Notes under the pieces: model-generated
The model's database searches: none
Told to the model about the DNA's origin: nothing
What the model saw: only the letters and a program-made list of their open reading frames with translations
Shown: in pieces, positions 1 through 9,855 of the stretch
How positions within the stretch are numbered: the stretch's first letter is position 1
Layout: every line of letters starts with the position of its first letter
Position numbers and translations under genes: made by a program
NCBI RefSeq assembly: GCF_001761485.1
Contig: NC_090774.1
Span: 1,364,001 to 1,428,000, forward strand
Origin: Yarrowia lipolytica
Lineage: Eukaryota; Ascomycota; Dipodascomycetes; Dipodascales
Reading direction: 5' to 3'
Length of the DNA: 64,000 nt

Positions 1-1
1 G

Positions 2-859
2 CTGGAGCTCAACGCGTCGGACGAACGAGGAATCGCCATCGTGCGAGACAGCATCAAGAATTTTGCGGCGCAGAAGGTGGTTGCACCCAAAGACCATATT
101 GCCGAAAAGTACCCCTGTCCGCCATTCAAGATCATCATCCTGGATGAGGCAGACTCCATGACTACAGACGCCCAGAGTGCTCTGCGACGAACTATGGAGA
201 CGTACTCGGCCCAGACCCGGTTCTGCCTCATCTGTAACTATGTGACCCGAATCATCGACCCGCTAGCGTCTCGATGCTCCAAGTTCCGATTTAGACTGCT
301 GGACGGAAACGACGCCCTGGCCCGTCTGCGGCACGTGTCTGACGCTGAACAGCTCTCCGTGGAGGACGGAGTGCTGGAGAAGATCCTGGAGGTGGCTAAC
401 GGAGATTTGCGTCGAGCCATTACCATTCTGCAGTCATGTTCGCGTCTCAGCGGAGAGTCTTCAGCTGCTCAAAACGACGAAGATGGAGACGCAACCATGG
501 CTGAAACTAGGCCCATCACTATTGCCGATGTGAACGAGACTGCTGGCGTTATCCCCACAGAGACTCTCAAGGCCATCATCAAGGCATGCAAAGACTCCAA
601 GGGACCCATTGGAGACACTGTGCCCGACATTCTCGTCGCTGTCAAGGAACTGACCTACTCTGGATGGAGCAGTGCTCAAATCACCTCGCAAATGCATGAC
701 CTGATTATCACCGACGTGTTGATTGAAGGTAAGGAAAAGAGCAAGATTGCCGAGCTGCTGTCTGTCACCGACAAGCGTCTGGCTGATGGAGCCGACGAGT
801 CTCTGGCTATGCTGAATCTGATTGTGGGTATTGCTGACGTTCTAGGAGCAGCAAAGTAA
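2..859 (+). CDS. RFC2: Replication factor C small subunit, Rfc2-type (5' end outside window)
   Basis: AAA+ clamp-loader subunit of the RFC pentamer that opens PCNA and loads it at primer-template junctions in the nucleus. The reading frame is open from base 2, so the Walker A region and N-terminus lie to the left of the window. Visible in order are the [10 protein letters not shown] segment, the Walker B box [10 protein letters not shown], sensor 1 ([20 protein letters not shown], containing the SRC arginine finger), then the helical lid and collar domain to the C-terminus. The wording [16 protein letters not shown] and the long stretch around the SRC motif match fungal Rfc2 (human RFC4) better than Rfc3, Rfc4 or Rfc5. 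A low-complexity insert (about bases 455-505) interrupts the lid domain. It is convergent with PMS1, 196 bp away. Confidence 0.9.
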   Translation: MELNASDERGIAIVRDSIKNFAAQKVVAPKDHIAEKYPCPPFKIIILDEADSMTTDAQSALRRTMETYSAQTRFCLICNYVTRIIDPLASRCSKFRFRLLDGNDALARLRHVSDAEQLSVEDGVLEKILEVANGDLRRAITILQSCSRLSGESSAAQNDEDGDATMAETRPITIADVNETAGVIPTETLKAIIKACKDSKGPIGDTVPDILVAVKELTYSGWSSAQITSQMHDLIITDVLIEGKEKSKIAELLSVTDKRLADGADESLAMLNLIVGIADVLGAAK

Positions 860-1055
860 GCACTATGCATGATATATATAGGGAGAGGGGGAGTAAGTAT
901 GTAACGTTTGAATGACATTCGATTTTTGATTGTAGACGTGTGCACTCTGTTTGTGTTAAATGGTTACATGCTATGAATGCTGTCTGGGGTACCCGTACAT
1001 ACTGTACATACTGGTGGAGCGTCCTCCGTAGTATCATTATCATTCTTATATACAA

Positions 1056-3737
1056 TTAAAACTCGTAATCCTGAGTGAATACCGGCCATTTATCAATTTC
1101 CATCAGATGGCGCATAGTGGGTCTTCCATGGGGACAGTTCCAGGGCTTATCTAGACCTGCGAGGTTCCTCACAATGCGATCCATCTCCTTTTCCTTGAGA
1201 GCAGTGCCCACCATGACACTTCCTCGACAGGCTCGAGACGCAAACACGTCTCTGACCTTCTTGGGACGAACAGAGTCGTTTCCGGGGTTATCTTCGAACA
1301 GGACCACGAGTTCTCGGAAATCTGGCATTCCAAACACAATGTTTCCTGTTTGAGGGAAGCCTCGAATTTGGCACTTTTCGCCAGGAGGGAGAGAATTGTC
1401 AATGGTCACGAGAAAGCCGTTCTTCTTCAAGAGCTCGAGATTGCTACTGACAACAGATTCTTCAAGAGGCGTCAGTTCCACCGTCAGAGGATTCACGAAT
1501 GGCTGAGGAGTGATTTTAGTGTCTCTTTGAAGTCGCTCAAAGTTGTACTTTTCGTCACTCGCATGCTGGTCAATGATGAATAGGTTCTCGGGGTCAGAAA
1601 CAATAATGAATGCCTCGTTGAACTGGCCAATGATGTTAAAATTGAGGAAGTCATTCTTGGAAATGGTCAGGTTGAGCTTAGATTCAGCTGACGAATCGTC
1701 TAGAGCAGACGTCTGCGGTTGAGAAGTGCTAGAAGAAGTGTTGAACGTAGAGAGAGTCTCAGAAGCCCGTTCGCCTCGTTCAAGATCCTCGGCCGTGATT
1801 GTGAGAGACTCTCTATGTCCAAATGTATCAAACTCAGGCAGGTTGGCATAAGTTCGCTTTCTGGAAGAGGCTCGTTGAGATGCAGGAAGAGATGGTAATG
1901 ATGATGCAGTGGAGGGCCGAGTGGAAGAAGACGACGAGGGTCGCGAAGAAGCAGAGAACTGGGATAAGTTGAGTTTGTTCACATTGCTCTTGGTCACTCG
2001 TCTTCGGCTGGTGATTGGGGTAGTTAGCGAGATGGAGGTGTCGGATACAGAGTTCATAGAAGTGTCCGACTGAGAGTACGACAGTGAGCTAGTTGGATCG
2101 TTGTCGTTGTCGTCGTCGTCGTCGTCGTTGGTTTCATCATCATTCCCTCTGTCTTCTCCTTCATCCTCTAAGGTAGCAGCTGTGTCGATGTAGGCATACT
2201 CTGGAGGAATTTTTTCGGGGTCTTCTTCTTCTGCCTGGCCTTCTTCTTCCTCTTCTTCCTCCTCTTCCTCTTCAACTTCCTCAGCCTCGTCATCAACCAT
2301 ACCTTCATCCTCCTGCTCCCGTGGATGATCAGCTTCATCAGTAGTCATATCATTGATTACCAGCGACTCCGTCTCCTCAACGTAAGTCATGGAAACATCT
2401 TCCTCTTGCTCCTGATCAGTAACAAACAGTCCAGCCCTCTCGATCTGACCAGCAGCGGCCTGCCTTACTTCGAGCTGGTTTGGAACATCGTCGGAAGTGG
2501 CAGCTTCATCAAGTTGAACATTATGATCCAGCTCAACAGGTCCTACCTCTCCAGATTCTTCAACGTCCTCAACTTCCTCAATCTCTTGCTCACCAACATC
2601 GTCCTTCACGCCCCAATACGACTGACTGCTCATGGGCTGCACCTTTACGTCAACAGTGTGCCGAGGAACAGATTGACCAGAAGATTCAAAGACATCAACG
2701 AGATTTTCTCGAATACAATTGATCACGTCCACCTCATTATGCAGCATAATGGTCCGTTTATCAGGAGAAACATTAACATCATAAGCACTAGGAGGAATGT
2801 CCAAGTTGATGATCAAGACAGGCTTTTGTAAATGAACGAACGACGTATAAACGTCTTGAAACACCTTCTGTAGCTTCTTCATTGTAAAGGGACGCTTGTT
2901 GATAAAAAGTAACTGTTTATCGTTGGCATTACGTCCCATACCAAACACAGGCTTGGAAACAAGTCCCGTAACTCGAACGACATAATTGGGCAGCTCTTCA
3001 GAACTAAGAAAGCCGCGTTTCGTGTAATTAACATCAAAAGAAAAGTTCACATCCATCAAATGAGCCTTGAGCTCGTTTCCAAACACTCTTCCAACAGTCT
3101 TTATCATGTCCCCTGATCCGTCGGTGGTCAGCTGCACGTTTCGGTTCTTGTTGTTGGTGACATGAACGATACTAAACCGCACATCTGAGCGTATAATGGC
3201 GTACGTCTCCAGTATGCGAATGAGCCCCGGGTGACTGTTCTTGGCGTTCTTCTCGAACTCTTTCCGACGAACAATGGCACTGTGGAACAGCCGCCTGATA
3301 GTCACAGTTGTACCTCGTTTACCAGCCACAGGTTTTGTGCTCTTGATAGATCCGTCACGGTTGAACTCCAGACGTGTGGCGGGTTCACTGGTGTTGCCAC
3401 ATGTGACGATCTCGAGCTCTGCCATCTCACAGATAGATGCCAGGGCTTCTCCTCTAAATCCATAACTGAGAACGCTGGCCAGGTCGTCGAACTCGTTGAT
3501 TTTCGACGTCATGTGCTTGCGTGCCACGTGGTCAAATTCGGACTTGGGGATTCCGTCTCCATCATCAATGATCTCCACACGATCTTTTCCATAGTCGAAG
3601 ATTTTGATTTCAACGTTCTTGGCGTTGGCGTCCAGAGAGTTCTCCACGACCTCTTTGACGGCGGAATTGAGGTCCGTAACGACTTGCGCCGATGTTATCT
3701 GTCGAATTGACGCGGTGTCTATCGCCTTGATAGCCAT
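1056..3737 (-). CDS. PMS1: DNA mismatch repair endonuclease PMS1 (MutL family)
   Basis: Subunit of the Mlh1-Pms1 (MutL alpha) heterodimer that nicks the daughter strand in nuclear mismatch repair. At 893 aa it is the usual size. The N-terminal GHKL ATPase shows the catalytic-helix segment VVENSLDA (about 30-37), DDGDGIP (58-64) and GFRGEAL (93-99). A long linker (about 370-680) is extremely acidic and Ser-rich. The C-terminal dimerisation and endonuclease domain has the metal-site motif DQHASDE at 723-729 followed by the second conserved Glu, and the CPHGRP motif at 868-873, so the nuclease centre appears intact. The Met used gives the standard N-terminus of the family. It is divergent from REV7; an MCB box lies 43 bp upstream of the ATG. 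Confidence 0.95.
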   Translation of the reverse strand: MAIKAIDTASIRQITSAQVVTDLNSAVKEVVENSLDANAKNVEIKIFDYGKDRVEIIDDGDGIPKSEFDHVARKHMTSKINEFDDLASVLSYGFRGEALASICEMAELEIVTCGNTSEPATRLEFNRDGSIKSTKPVAGKRGTTVTIRRLFHSAIVRRKEFEKNAKNSHPGLIRILETYAIIRSDVRFSIVHVTNNKNRNVQLTTDGSGDMIKTVGRVFGNELKAHLMDVNFSFDVNYTKRGFLSSEELPNYVVRVTGLVSKPVFGMGRNANDKQLLFINKRPFTMKKLQKVFQDVYTSFVHLQKPVLIINLDIPPSAYDVNVSPDKRTIMLHNEVDVINCIRENLVDVFESSGQSVPRHTVDVKVQPMSSQSYWGVKDDVGEQEIEEVEDVEESGEVGPVELDHNVQLDEAATSDDVPNQLEVRQAAAGQIERAGLFVTDQEQEEDVSMTYVEETESLVINDMTTDEADHPREQEDEGMVDDEAEEVEEEEEEEEEEEGQAEEEDPEKIPPEYAYIDTAATLEDEGEDRGNDDETNDDDDDDNDNDPTSSLSYSQSDTSMNSVSDTSISLTTPITSRRRVTKSNVNKLNLSQFSASSRPSSSSSTRPSTASSLPSLPASQRASSRKRTYANLPEFDTFGHRESLTITAEDLERGERASETLSTFNTSSSTSQPQTSALDDSSAESKLNLTISKNDFLNFNIIGQFNEAFIIVSDPENLFIIDQHASDEKYNFERLQRDTKITPQPFVNPLTVELTPLEESVVSSNLELLKKNGFLVTIDNSLPPGEKCQIRGFPQTGNIVFGMPDFRELVVLFEDNPGNDSVRPKKVRDVFASRACRGSVMVGTALKEKEMDRIVRNLAGLDKPWNCPHGRPTMRHLMEIDKWPVFTQDYEF

Positions 3738-4295
3738 GGCGGTGATAGACAGGTGTTGTGTTGTGTTGTCGTGTAGCGTACGCGTTGCAATTAAGCTGCT
3801 TGAGTGAACAAGGTTGAGAGAGGTGGTAATACGGGGGTTGTGGACCGGTTGTAGACGGGTGGTTGAAGCGCTGTTTCGGGAAATCTACCTATGATGGAAG
3901 AAGCTGCTCTCTGCCAAACATCCTGCTCTCCGGCTATCGTGCTAGGGGTGTTTGAGTGTGGTCTGTATACTATGCTATACTACGCGAAGTTGTTAGGATG
4001 AGAAATCCCGAACCTTATTTAGTTATCTTTTTACATTAGCTATAGTTGGGAGTGAATAAAATAACGTCCATTTTCCAAGTATAGGTCAAACCAGTCAACT
4101 AACACTCCCATCTGAACTGCTTACCAGAACCACCTCACAAAAGCTCAGATAACGACTATGACCAAAGTTGCCTCCGAAGAAAACTGTTGATATCTGCCTG
4201 ACTTACTTGAATTGTCGCCACAAAGACACCCCTTCTCTGACGTTTGCCACCCACCACACGCAGCGACAGCAGAAAGCTTGCTTCTTTCTCCACAC
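3738..4295. other. Divergent promoter region between PMS1 and REV7
   Basis: 558 bp without a convincing ORF. It holds an MCB element close to PMS1 and AT-rich sequence in the middle. It must carry the promoters of both repair genes. Confidence 0.7.
3780..3785. promoter_or_regulatory. MluI cell-cycle box (ACGCGT) upstream of PMS1
   Basis: A perfect palindromic ACGCGT lies 43 bp upstream of the PMS1 start codon. In budding and fission yeasts this is the binding site of MBF, which drives DNA replication and repair genes at G1/S. Site and position are seen; use in this species is inferred. Confidence 0.5.
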
Positions 4296-4907
4296 ATGAA
4301 AGCACAGGAACCAGATACCACTACGTATGCTGCCGTGTTGGAGAGCATCCGGACGTTTCTAGCCGTATTCATCCACAACATTGCCTATTACTTCAATGTA
4401 TACCCCGCAGACGCTTTTCAACAGGTGCGTCAGTTCAACTCCGCGGTGTGGCTCTGTCGAGCACCAGTAGTCAATGGATACATTGACGAGGCGAGCCACG
4501 AGTGCGTAAACCTGCTCAAGGACGGTAAATGCGCCGCCGTGGCAATATCGATTCACAACTCGGCTTCCAAACACGTTGCTACGATACCAATCAAGTTCAA
4601 CATTCCTGTTGTACCGGAGTCTGACCAAACAGTGCCAGTGACCGACGCTCCCACACTGATCGAGGACCTCCAACTCGAATTCAACGCGTTCTTCACACGT
4701 CTGGCTAACTACGGGCCAAATTTCAACCCTTCCAAGTTGGAACATACGTTCAAGATCCAATGTGAGCTGGAAGGACGCCATACTCTGGAGGGCTGGATAT
4801 CATCAGAGGCTCAAAGTAGCAAACAAGTCCCAGGATTGGAAGATGTCGTGGTCAGAAAGATCGAAACAGGACCCATAGAGGTTGTTTCTTGGTTGGAATA
4901 TGTGTAA
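4296..4907 (+). CDS. REV7: HORMA-domain DNA polymerase zeta subunit Rev7 (MAD2B)
   Basis: Accessory subunit of translesion DNA polymerase zeta (with Rev3), expected to bridge to Rev1. The HORMA fold is recognisable from the N-terminal stretch FLAVFIHNIAYYFNVYPADAF, followed by W-CRAPVVNGYIDEA, which parallels the human REV7 segment VYPVGIFQ...CHPELNQYI. The C-terminal safety-belt portion is weakly conserved. An ATG 84 bp further upstream (4212) is in frame, but the Met at 4296 begins just before the HORMA domain, has the usual CACAC context and gives 203 aa, close to human REV7 (211 aa); I prefer it. The paralogue Mad2 is the main alternative; the VYPxxxFxxxxxxxxxVxxCRxP pattern favours Rev7. 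Confidence 0.8.
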   Translation: MKAQEPDTTTYAAVLESIRTFLAVFIHNIAYYFNVYPADAFQQVRQFNSAVWLCRAPVVNGYIDEASHECVNLLKDGKCAAVAISIHNSASKHVATIPIKFNIPVVPESDQTVPVTDAPTLIEDLQLEFNAFFTRLANYGPNFNPSKLEHTFKIQCELEGRHTLEGWISSEAQSSKQVPGLEDVVVRKIETGPIEVVSWLEYV

Positions 4908-5167
4908 CTGGGCTACTGGTGATATAATCGGCCATTTCACCGATGATAGTCGACCACTTCACCGATGATGATCCTTACAACAGTCGGTCACAAGGGGACT
5001 CGTCATATACATTATGCGTCCATATTGCGATCTAATATTTTTATTCGTACACCCTCAGTCCATTCCTACAAGTACTTGTTCTATGCTCTATTATATTCAA
5101 CATGCGTTATGTTATGCTTCTACTATAGGTCCGGTGCTGTACATGAGCAATGATGGTTACTCCAGCA

Positions 5168-6823
5168 TTACTCCAACCCCAACATGGTCTTGGTATTCTC
5201 GTAGACCAAATAACTTATACTGACGGCAGGAGCCACCTTGGCAAGGTTGGGAGCCAGACCTCTAAACAGACCCCGGTAACCGTCCTTGGTCACCGCCTTG
5301 TGGTATGCATCCATGATGCCAGTGTACGTCTGAGGATGAGCAGCAGTTCCCTGGGCCTGGAGACGGGTTCGCAGCAGGTTGATGGGGTACACAACCGTGG
5401 CTCCGACGGAACCGGATAATGCGCCCATGGTCAGAACGGCCATGTTACCAATCTTGACGTCAGAGTTCTCGCAGCCCAGTCGCTTTGCCTCTCGGGTAAT
5501 GTATCCTCGCTTCATGACCTCAAATGTTCCTAGATCAAGCGCGGCATAAGGGAAAATGCCTCCCAGACCAGCCCACAGACCCCTGTAGTAGGTGGCCAGA
5601 CCTCCGTTTCTCCACATCTGCTTCATTGTGTGCCACAGAAGCGCATTGCCCTGAAGAGCGCCGGTGGGGGGCTCGCACTGGATTCGGAACTTGAGCGTAT
5701 CGATGGGGTAGACCACAAACTGCGACACGACACCTCCGATACCTCCGGCCAGAAAAGTTGATGCACGGGACAAGTCAGCAGTGTCCTCCACTCCCTCCAG
5801 CTGGCACAGAAACTTTTTGGCGGTCTCGAACGAGCCAAACTTCATGGCCGACTCGGGAATCACCTTGAACACGTTGAGACCGTTACCAATGAAGAACGAC
5901 CGGATTCCTCCCTCGGCCCAAATGTTCTTGATGGCATTGATCAGCACGTGGTGTCGGGCCATGAACCCCGACGGGGGCTTTGCCTTGGATGCGTTCTTGG
6001 CAATGCTCTCATAGACGGCCTCCGAGGCTCCTGAAGCAGCGGCTGTGGTTGCGGGAGTGATAGGATCGGCAATCAGGTAGACCTTGAGCCGATCCAGAGG
6101 AGCGGTGGCTGTTCGGGAGATGGCTCCGGCAAGACCGCCAGCCAGAAAGTACCCCAGACCTTGTAATACGTCTCTGTGAAAAATCACGTCTCCTTCGGAG
6201 CTGAGATCCAGCTCCTCTACAAAAAATTTGTAGGCGGCCTTGAGGGTAGAGCCGGCCTCATTTGGGACCAGCAGCAGGAAGTCGCGCCACTCGTCGAAAC
6301 AAATGTATCCGTCCTTGTCTCGATCGAGGGCCTTGAAGAAGTCGTCTATCGTGTCGCTGTCCATGTCTCCCAGTCCCACAGCTGCCATTCCGTCGGCCAG
6401 CTCCTCTCTATCCAGCTTACCGTCTCCCTTGTCGTCGATGATGTGGAACAGGTAGACCAGGTTCTGTTCCGTGAGCTCCAGGTACGACTGGAACTCGGAC
6501 AGGTCCACGAGACCGTCCTCATTTGTGTCCATAAGATTCACCAGGTTGCCCACCAGCGAGTCTGCGTTTCGCAGCGTGTGCGACTCGGGCACAGATCCAC
6601 CGAGCGAGCCACTGAAGGCTGCCACAAAGTCCTCCTTGGACAGTTGGCCCTTGCCCTCTCGATCCAGTTTGCGGAACATGCGTTCATAGCGTGCGCTCCG
6701 TTGTTCCGGGGTTTCTCCGGTCGAAAGCGCCAGCTGCTGTTGTTTTTCCGCCTTGAGAAGCTGTGCCTGGGCCTGCTCGGCGCTCTTGTGTGTGTGTTCG
6801 GCGGCTTTTGTCGGCTCCGTCAT
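5168..6823 (-). CDS. SAL1: Calcium-regulated mitochondrial ATP-Mg/Pi carrier (SAL1/SCaMC type)
   Basis: Inner mitochondrial membrane carrier exchanging ATP-Mg (or ADP) for phosphate under control of cytosolic or intermembrane-space Ca2+. The 551-aa protein has an N-terminal regulatory half with four EF-hands (loops near residues 54, 99, 130 and 167, of the DxxxDG type, for example DRDKDGYICFDE) and a C-terminal carrier half with three mitochondrial carrier repeats: PLDRLK, PIDTLK and PINLLR. The third signature carries Asn where the first two have Asp. I start at the Met at 6823, preceded by CACACA; a longer in-frame ORF reaches 6898 but adds unconserved sequence. Convergent with REV7. Two CACGTG sites lie 70-95 bp upstream of the start. 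Confidence 0.9.
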   Translation of the reverse strand: MTEPTKAAEHTHKSAEQAQAQLLKAEKQQQLALSTGETPEQRSARYERMFRKLDREGKGQLSKEDFVAAFSGSLGGSVPESHTLRNADSLVGNLVNLMDTNEDGLVDLSEFQSYLELTEQNLVYLFHIIDDKGDGKLDREELADGMAAVGLGDMDSDTIDDFFKALDRDKDGYICFDEWRDFLLLVPNEAGSTLKAAYKFFVEELDLSSEGDVIFHRDVLQGLGYFLAGGLAGAISRTATAPLDRLKVYLIADPITPATTAAASGASEAVYESIAKNASKAKPPSGFMARHHVLINAIKNIWAEGGIRSFFIGNGLNVFKVIPESAMKFGSFETAKKFLCQLEGVEDTADLSRASTFLAGGIGGVVSQFVVYPIDTLKFRIQCEPPTGALQGNALLWHTMKQMWRNGGLATYYRGLWAGLGGIFPYAALDLGTFEVMKRGYITREAKRLGCENSDVKIGNMAVLTMGALSGSVGATVVYPINLLRTRLQAQGTAAHPQTYTGIMDAYHKAVTKDGYRGLFRGLAPNLAKVAPAVSISYLVYENTKTMLGLE

Positions 6824-6895
6824 TGTGTGGTGTCTGTAGAATGTAGGTGTGTTTTTTTTTTGTGAGTGGTTGGTTCCGATTCTGCCCGAAAAATT

Positions 6896-6916
6896 CACGT
6901 GTTCCTAGGTCACGTG
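6896..6916. promoter_or_regulatory. Pair of CACGTG E-boxes upstream of SAL1
   Basis: CACGTG at 6896-6901 and again at 6911-6916, 73 and 88 bp from the SAL1 start. The hexamer is the core site of fungal bHLH factors of the Cbf1/Pho4 kind. The sites are visible; their use is inferred. Confidence 0.4.
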
Positions 6917-8079
6917 GGCTCTATGCGTGTAAAGCGGGGGATGTGGTATTCGCCTTGTTCGCCTCGGTCTCGTGCCTCTTGCTTCCTGGTCGCTGGTAGC
7001 GTTGCTTCTTGAGGCCTGGTGGAGTATTAGTGTAGGTGGTGATGCAAAGAAAATTCAAAAAAAGAAGTCAAATGCAAACCATGTTATGTAAGTGGTTGGT
7101 GGGGTGAAAGGGGCCCAAAGGGGAGCAAATATACAATTAAAAACATGAAAATCATATCTTGACCCTGTATCCCTTCGAATAGATCACGTGACATGTCGCC
7201 AAACCGTCCCTATCATCGCGTTGTATGGAACATCAACTCCCCCCCTCATCGACAGACACACCCTATACAGAATAGACACTGTATGATTGGGTTGCGAATA
7301 GAAGGGACCTTCCAATGAATGACTACCAGTACATCTACGTACGAGTAGACATGGGGCCTGCCAAAGGTGGGTCACATGACCTCGAGTTGCGCGATTGGAG
7401 CAATCGATAAATTTGAGAGAAGTCGGCTCTATACCTCCACTCTTGCTACATCCCGCGCACCCCACAGTAGAGTCTGACTGGCATGTTTGCTCGGTACACA
7501 TGATTTTAACCTCTTCAATATATATACTCGGGCTAGCGTCGGAGTCTAACGTCTGGGGTTTTGAGGTGTGTTTCTGAGTCTGACAAGGCAGCTGGTAAGG
7601 ATTTTTGTGTTTGCTGGATCGGGTGTTGGTGGTCATAGGGCAGTTATTGTGCTCTATCAGGTCAATTTCACCCTTGGTGGTGCTCTGTTCCCCCTCAGTG
7701 GGCAATGTGTTCACGCATCTTGACCCTACATTCACCGCTTTCTCCTGCCACCTTTTTCTCCACATCGAAGTCCACCGCCAAATGCACGTCATGCTTATTT
7801 GGTTCGGAATTGATTTCCTTTTTGAGAGGCCTGCAAATGGTCTCGATGGAGTATCTTAGCGAGATGAGACGCCGGCTCAGATAGATACCCGCCGACACTG
7901 CGCAATTTCGCTCTTCACAGAGAGAGCTGCCGTTAGCAGTAGTTGTTGGTTGTATCTCACTAGCAAGAACGTGATTGTTGATGCGTAGGCCTCTTTCGAA
8001 ATAGAGATCGTACAGTAGCTACTTTGTAGCCAACAGACAACAGAGATAGACAGATAGCTTATCTGGCGTGTTGACAGGT

Positions 8080-8109
8080 CACGTGGCAAAAGGCAGTCCC
8101 GGTCACGTG
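8080..8109. promoter_or_regulatory. Pair of GTCACGTG sites between SAL1 and ARC15
   Basis: CACGTG at 8080-8085 and 8104-8109, both preceded by GGT, 24 bp apart. This spacing is about two helical turns. They lie about 620 bp upstream of the ARC15 start, so the target gene is unclear. Confidence 0.3.
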
Positions 8110-8729
8110 CTCTTATTTCACACGCAGGGTGTATTTTATTGATTTTGATAGCCGTCTGCTGTCATTCCGCAATCACATGATGCGCCAACGCTTTTCTGTA
8201 GTCCAGTAATCGCTTGGTCCTGGATGGTGTTCATAAATGCACTATGGTGAGCTTATTTCTGCGGTTGATGACTCGGGCCATCCTGTGTGTCTTGTGGTTG
8301 TGTGTTCGAAGCCGAGCGGGGTTCCTTTGTGGTGTATTTGTGGGGTTTGATGGTTTGATTCTAGAGCTTTTGAGGGAGCTCCATGTCAATTGACTTGGAA
8401 ACGAGTACAGGTGCTCAAATACGACTTTCTCTGGTACACATGCCTTCATTACTCCAATTTTGGACAATATCGGACCTAGAACCTGATTGGGGAAAGATAC
8501 AAGAGATTTGAATATATCCCAGTGAATCTCATGTCACGAGCTATCCGCTGGTATAATCACATCTGGAATAATGCGTCATCTACCCCCATTTCAAGTCATC
8601 GGATATCACCTCTAACTTGCCCTACCATTCATCCTCCCAAACTCTGATAATGCATACAGCACAGCACATCACCAAATCCCACTCACCTGCAAATAACTCA
8701 CGAGCAGCACACACCACACATCACACACC

Positions 8730-9333
8730 ATGTCGCAGATTGATTTCCGAAGAATTGACGTCGACCAGTACGACCCAGACTCGTTCATCTCCAAGGAGGA
8801 TCTCACTCCTCCCTGCAAGCCCGTCTCTGCCGCTGAGCAGCAACAGGTGGCCACGGAAATCCGAGGAGCCATTTCTCGAGGAGAGGCCAAGGCTGCCCTT
8901 CCCATTGCGCTGGACTTTGCTCCTTACGGTGGTGATGACAAGGTAAAGGTGAGTATGGAGCGGTGGAAACGATTGCTCTTGGCAGCAAGTGAAACCCCCA
9001 TCAGCTCGTGATCAACCGACATCTGGGGACACAATCAGTTGTCTTTTAAATGTAACAACCGCCAGACCCCACGTACTAACCCAGGACGCCCACCTCAAGT
9101 CTGTAATTGAGGTTCTGAGCGCAACCAAATCGGCCGAGATCCCATCCGTGGTCAAGGCTCTCAACAAGGAACAGCAGGATGTGCTCATCAAGTACCTGTA
9201 CAAGGCCATGGGCTCGCCACAGGGCCAGTCCCAAGGAGTCGGCGCCATCCTACTTGCCTGGTACGAGAAGACCGTGGACATCACCGGACAGGGAGCCGTC
9301 GTTCGATACATGTCTGATCGACGAACTGTTTAA
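8730..9333 (+). CDS. ARC15: Arp2/3 complex 16-kDa subunit ARPC5, one intron
   Basis: Smallest structural subunit of the Arp2/3 actin nucleator, acting at cortical actin patches. Two exons: 8730-8948 (73 codons, ending DDKVK) and 9085-9333. The intron 8949-9084 (136 nt) starts GTGAGT and ends TACTAACCCAG, so the branch site abuts the acceptor. Splicing is phase 0 and joins ...DDKVK to DAHLKSVIEVLS, giving 155 aa, the ARPC5 length (human 151). Conserved N-terminal FRRIDVDQYD and the C-terminal YEKTVDITGQGAVVRYMSDRRTV segment identify the family. Convergent with the kinesin gene. Confidence 0.93.
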
Positions 9334-9855
9334 GCGAGTTTAAGCGACTACAAGCCCCTCGAACAGCGGATGGATGTGGGTAAATATTATGAGGTTCTCT
9401 CGCAATTGTAAACTACAAGCGTTGCAGATCAATCATATAACGGTAGCAGTGCTAATGATGTAAATGAATGTAAACTATCATCTTTGTTTGGACAAAATCA
9501 AGTGTAGACTGCAAGTCAGTGTTCTTGTGTAGAGCCTATCGAAGAGCTGCTTCAGTCTATGTCGTCCATTGGCCAGTACCAACGGTGAATAATGTGTGAG
9601 TTCACTTGTCATAGACACAGTGGATCTGCCAACTATCAATATTGTTAATGTATGGACCTTCACGTTCCCTCCACGACATGGCATCGTCTAAGATGATGCC
9701 CCTTGGGTTGTCATTGTCTTCTTACATATGATCATCCAATTGACTAGTAAAAACTGTAGGTGGGTATGAGATCAACTGTTAGGACCACTTTCCATCTACC
9801 ACTTGAATGATATCATGATTATTTATGTAATTATTAGTAATGTCTGTTCTCTTGA
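9334..9855. other. Convergent 3' region of ARC15 and kinesin
   Basis: 522 bp, AT-rich, no supported gene. Presumably the 3' UTRs of both neighbours. Confidence 0.6.

Larger units (their letters stand above)
6824..8729. other. Long divergent intergenic region between SAL1 and ARC15
   Basis: 1.9 kb. Possible ORFs (for example 7184-7792 on the minus strand) have Cys- and His-scattered, low-complexity composition with no motif, and I do not accept them. The region contains five CACGTG hexamers (6896, 6911, 7185, 8080, 8104) and CT-rich stretches just before the ARC15 start. No tRNA or repeat was seen. Confidence 0.6.

Noticed and set aside
6176-6865. 229-codon plus-strand ORF
   Set aside because: Antisense shadow of the EF-hand half of SAL1.
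7184-7792. 202-codon minus-strand ORF between SAL1 and ARC15
   Set aside because: Cys/Thr/Ser-rich random-looking sequence, no motif, no conserved signals.
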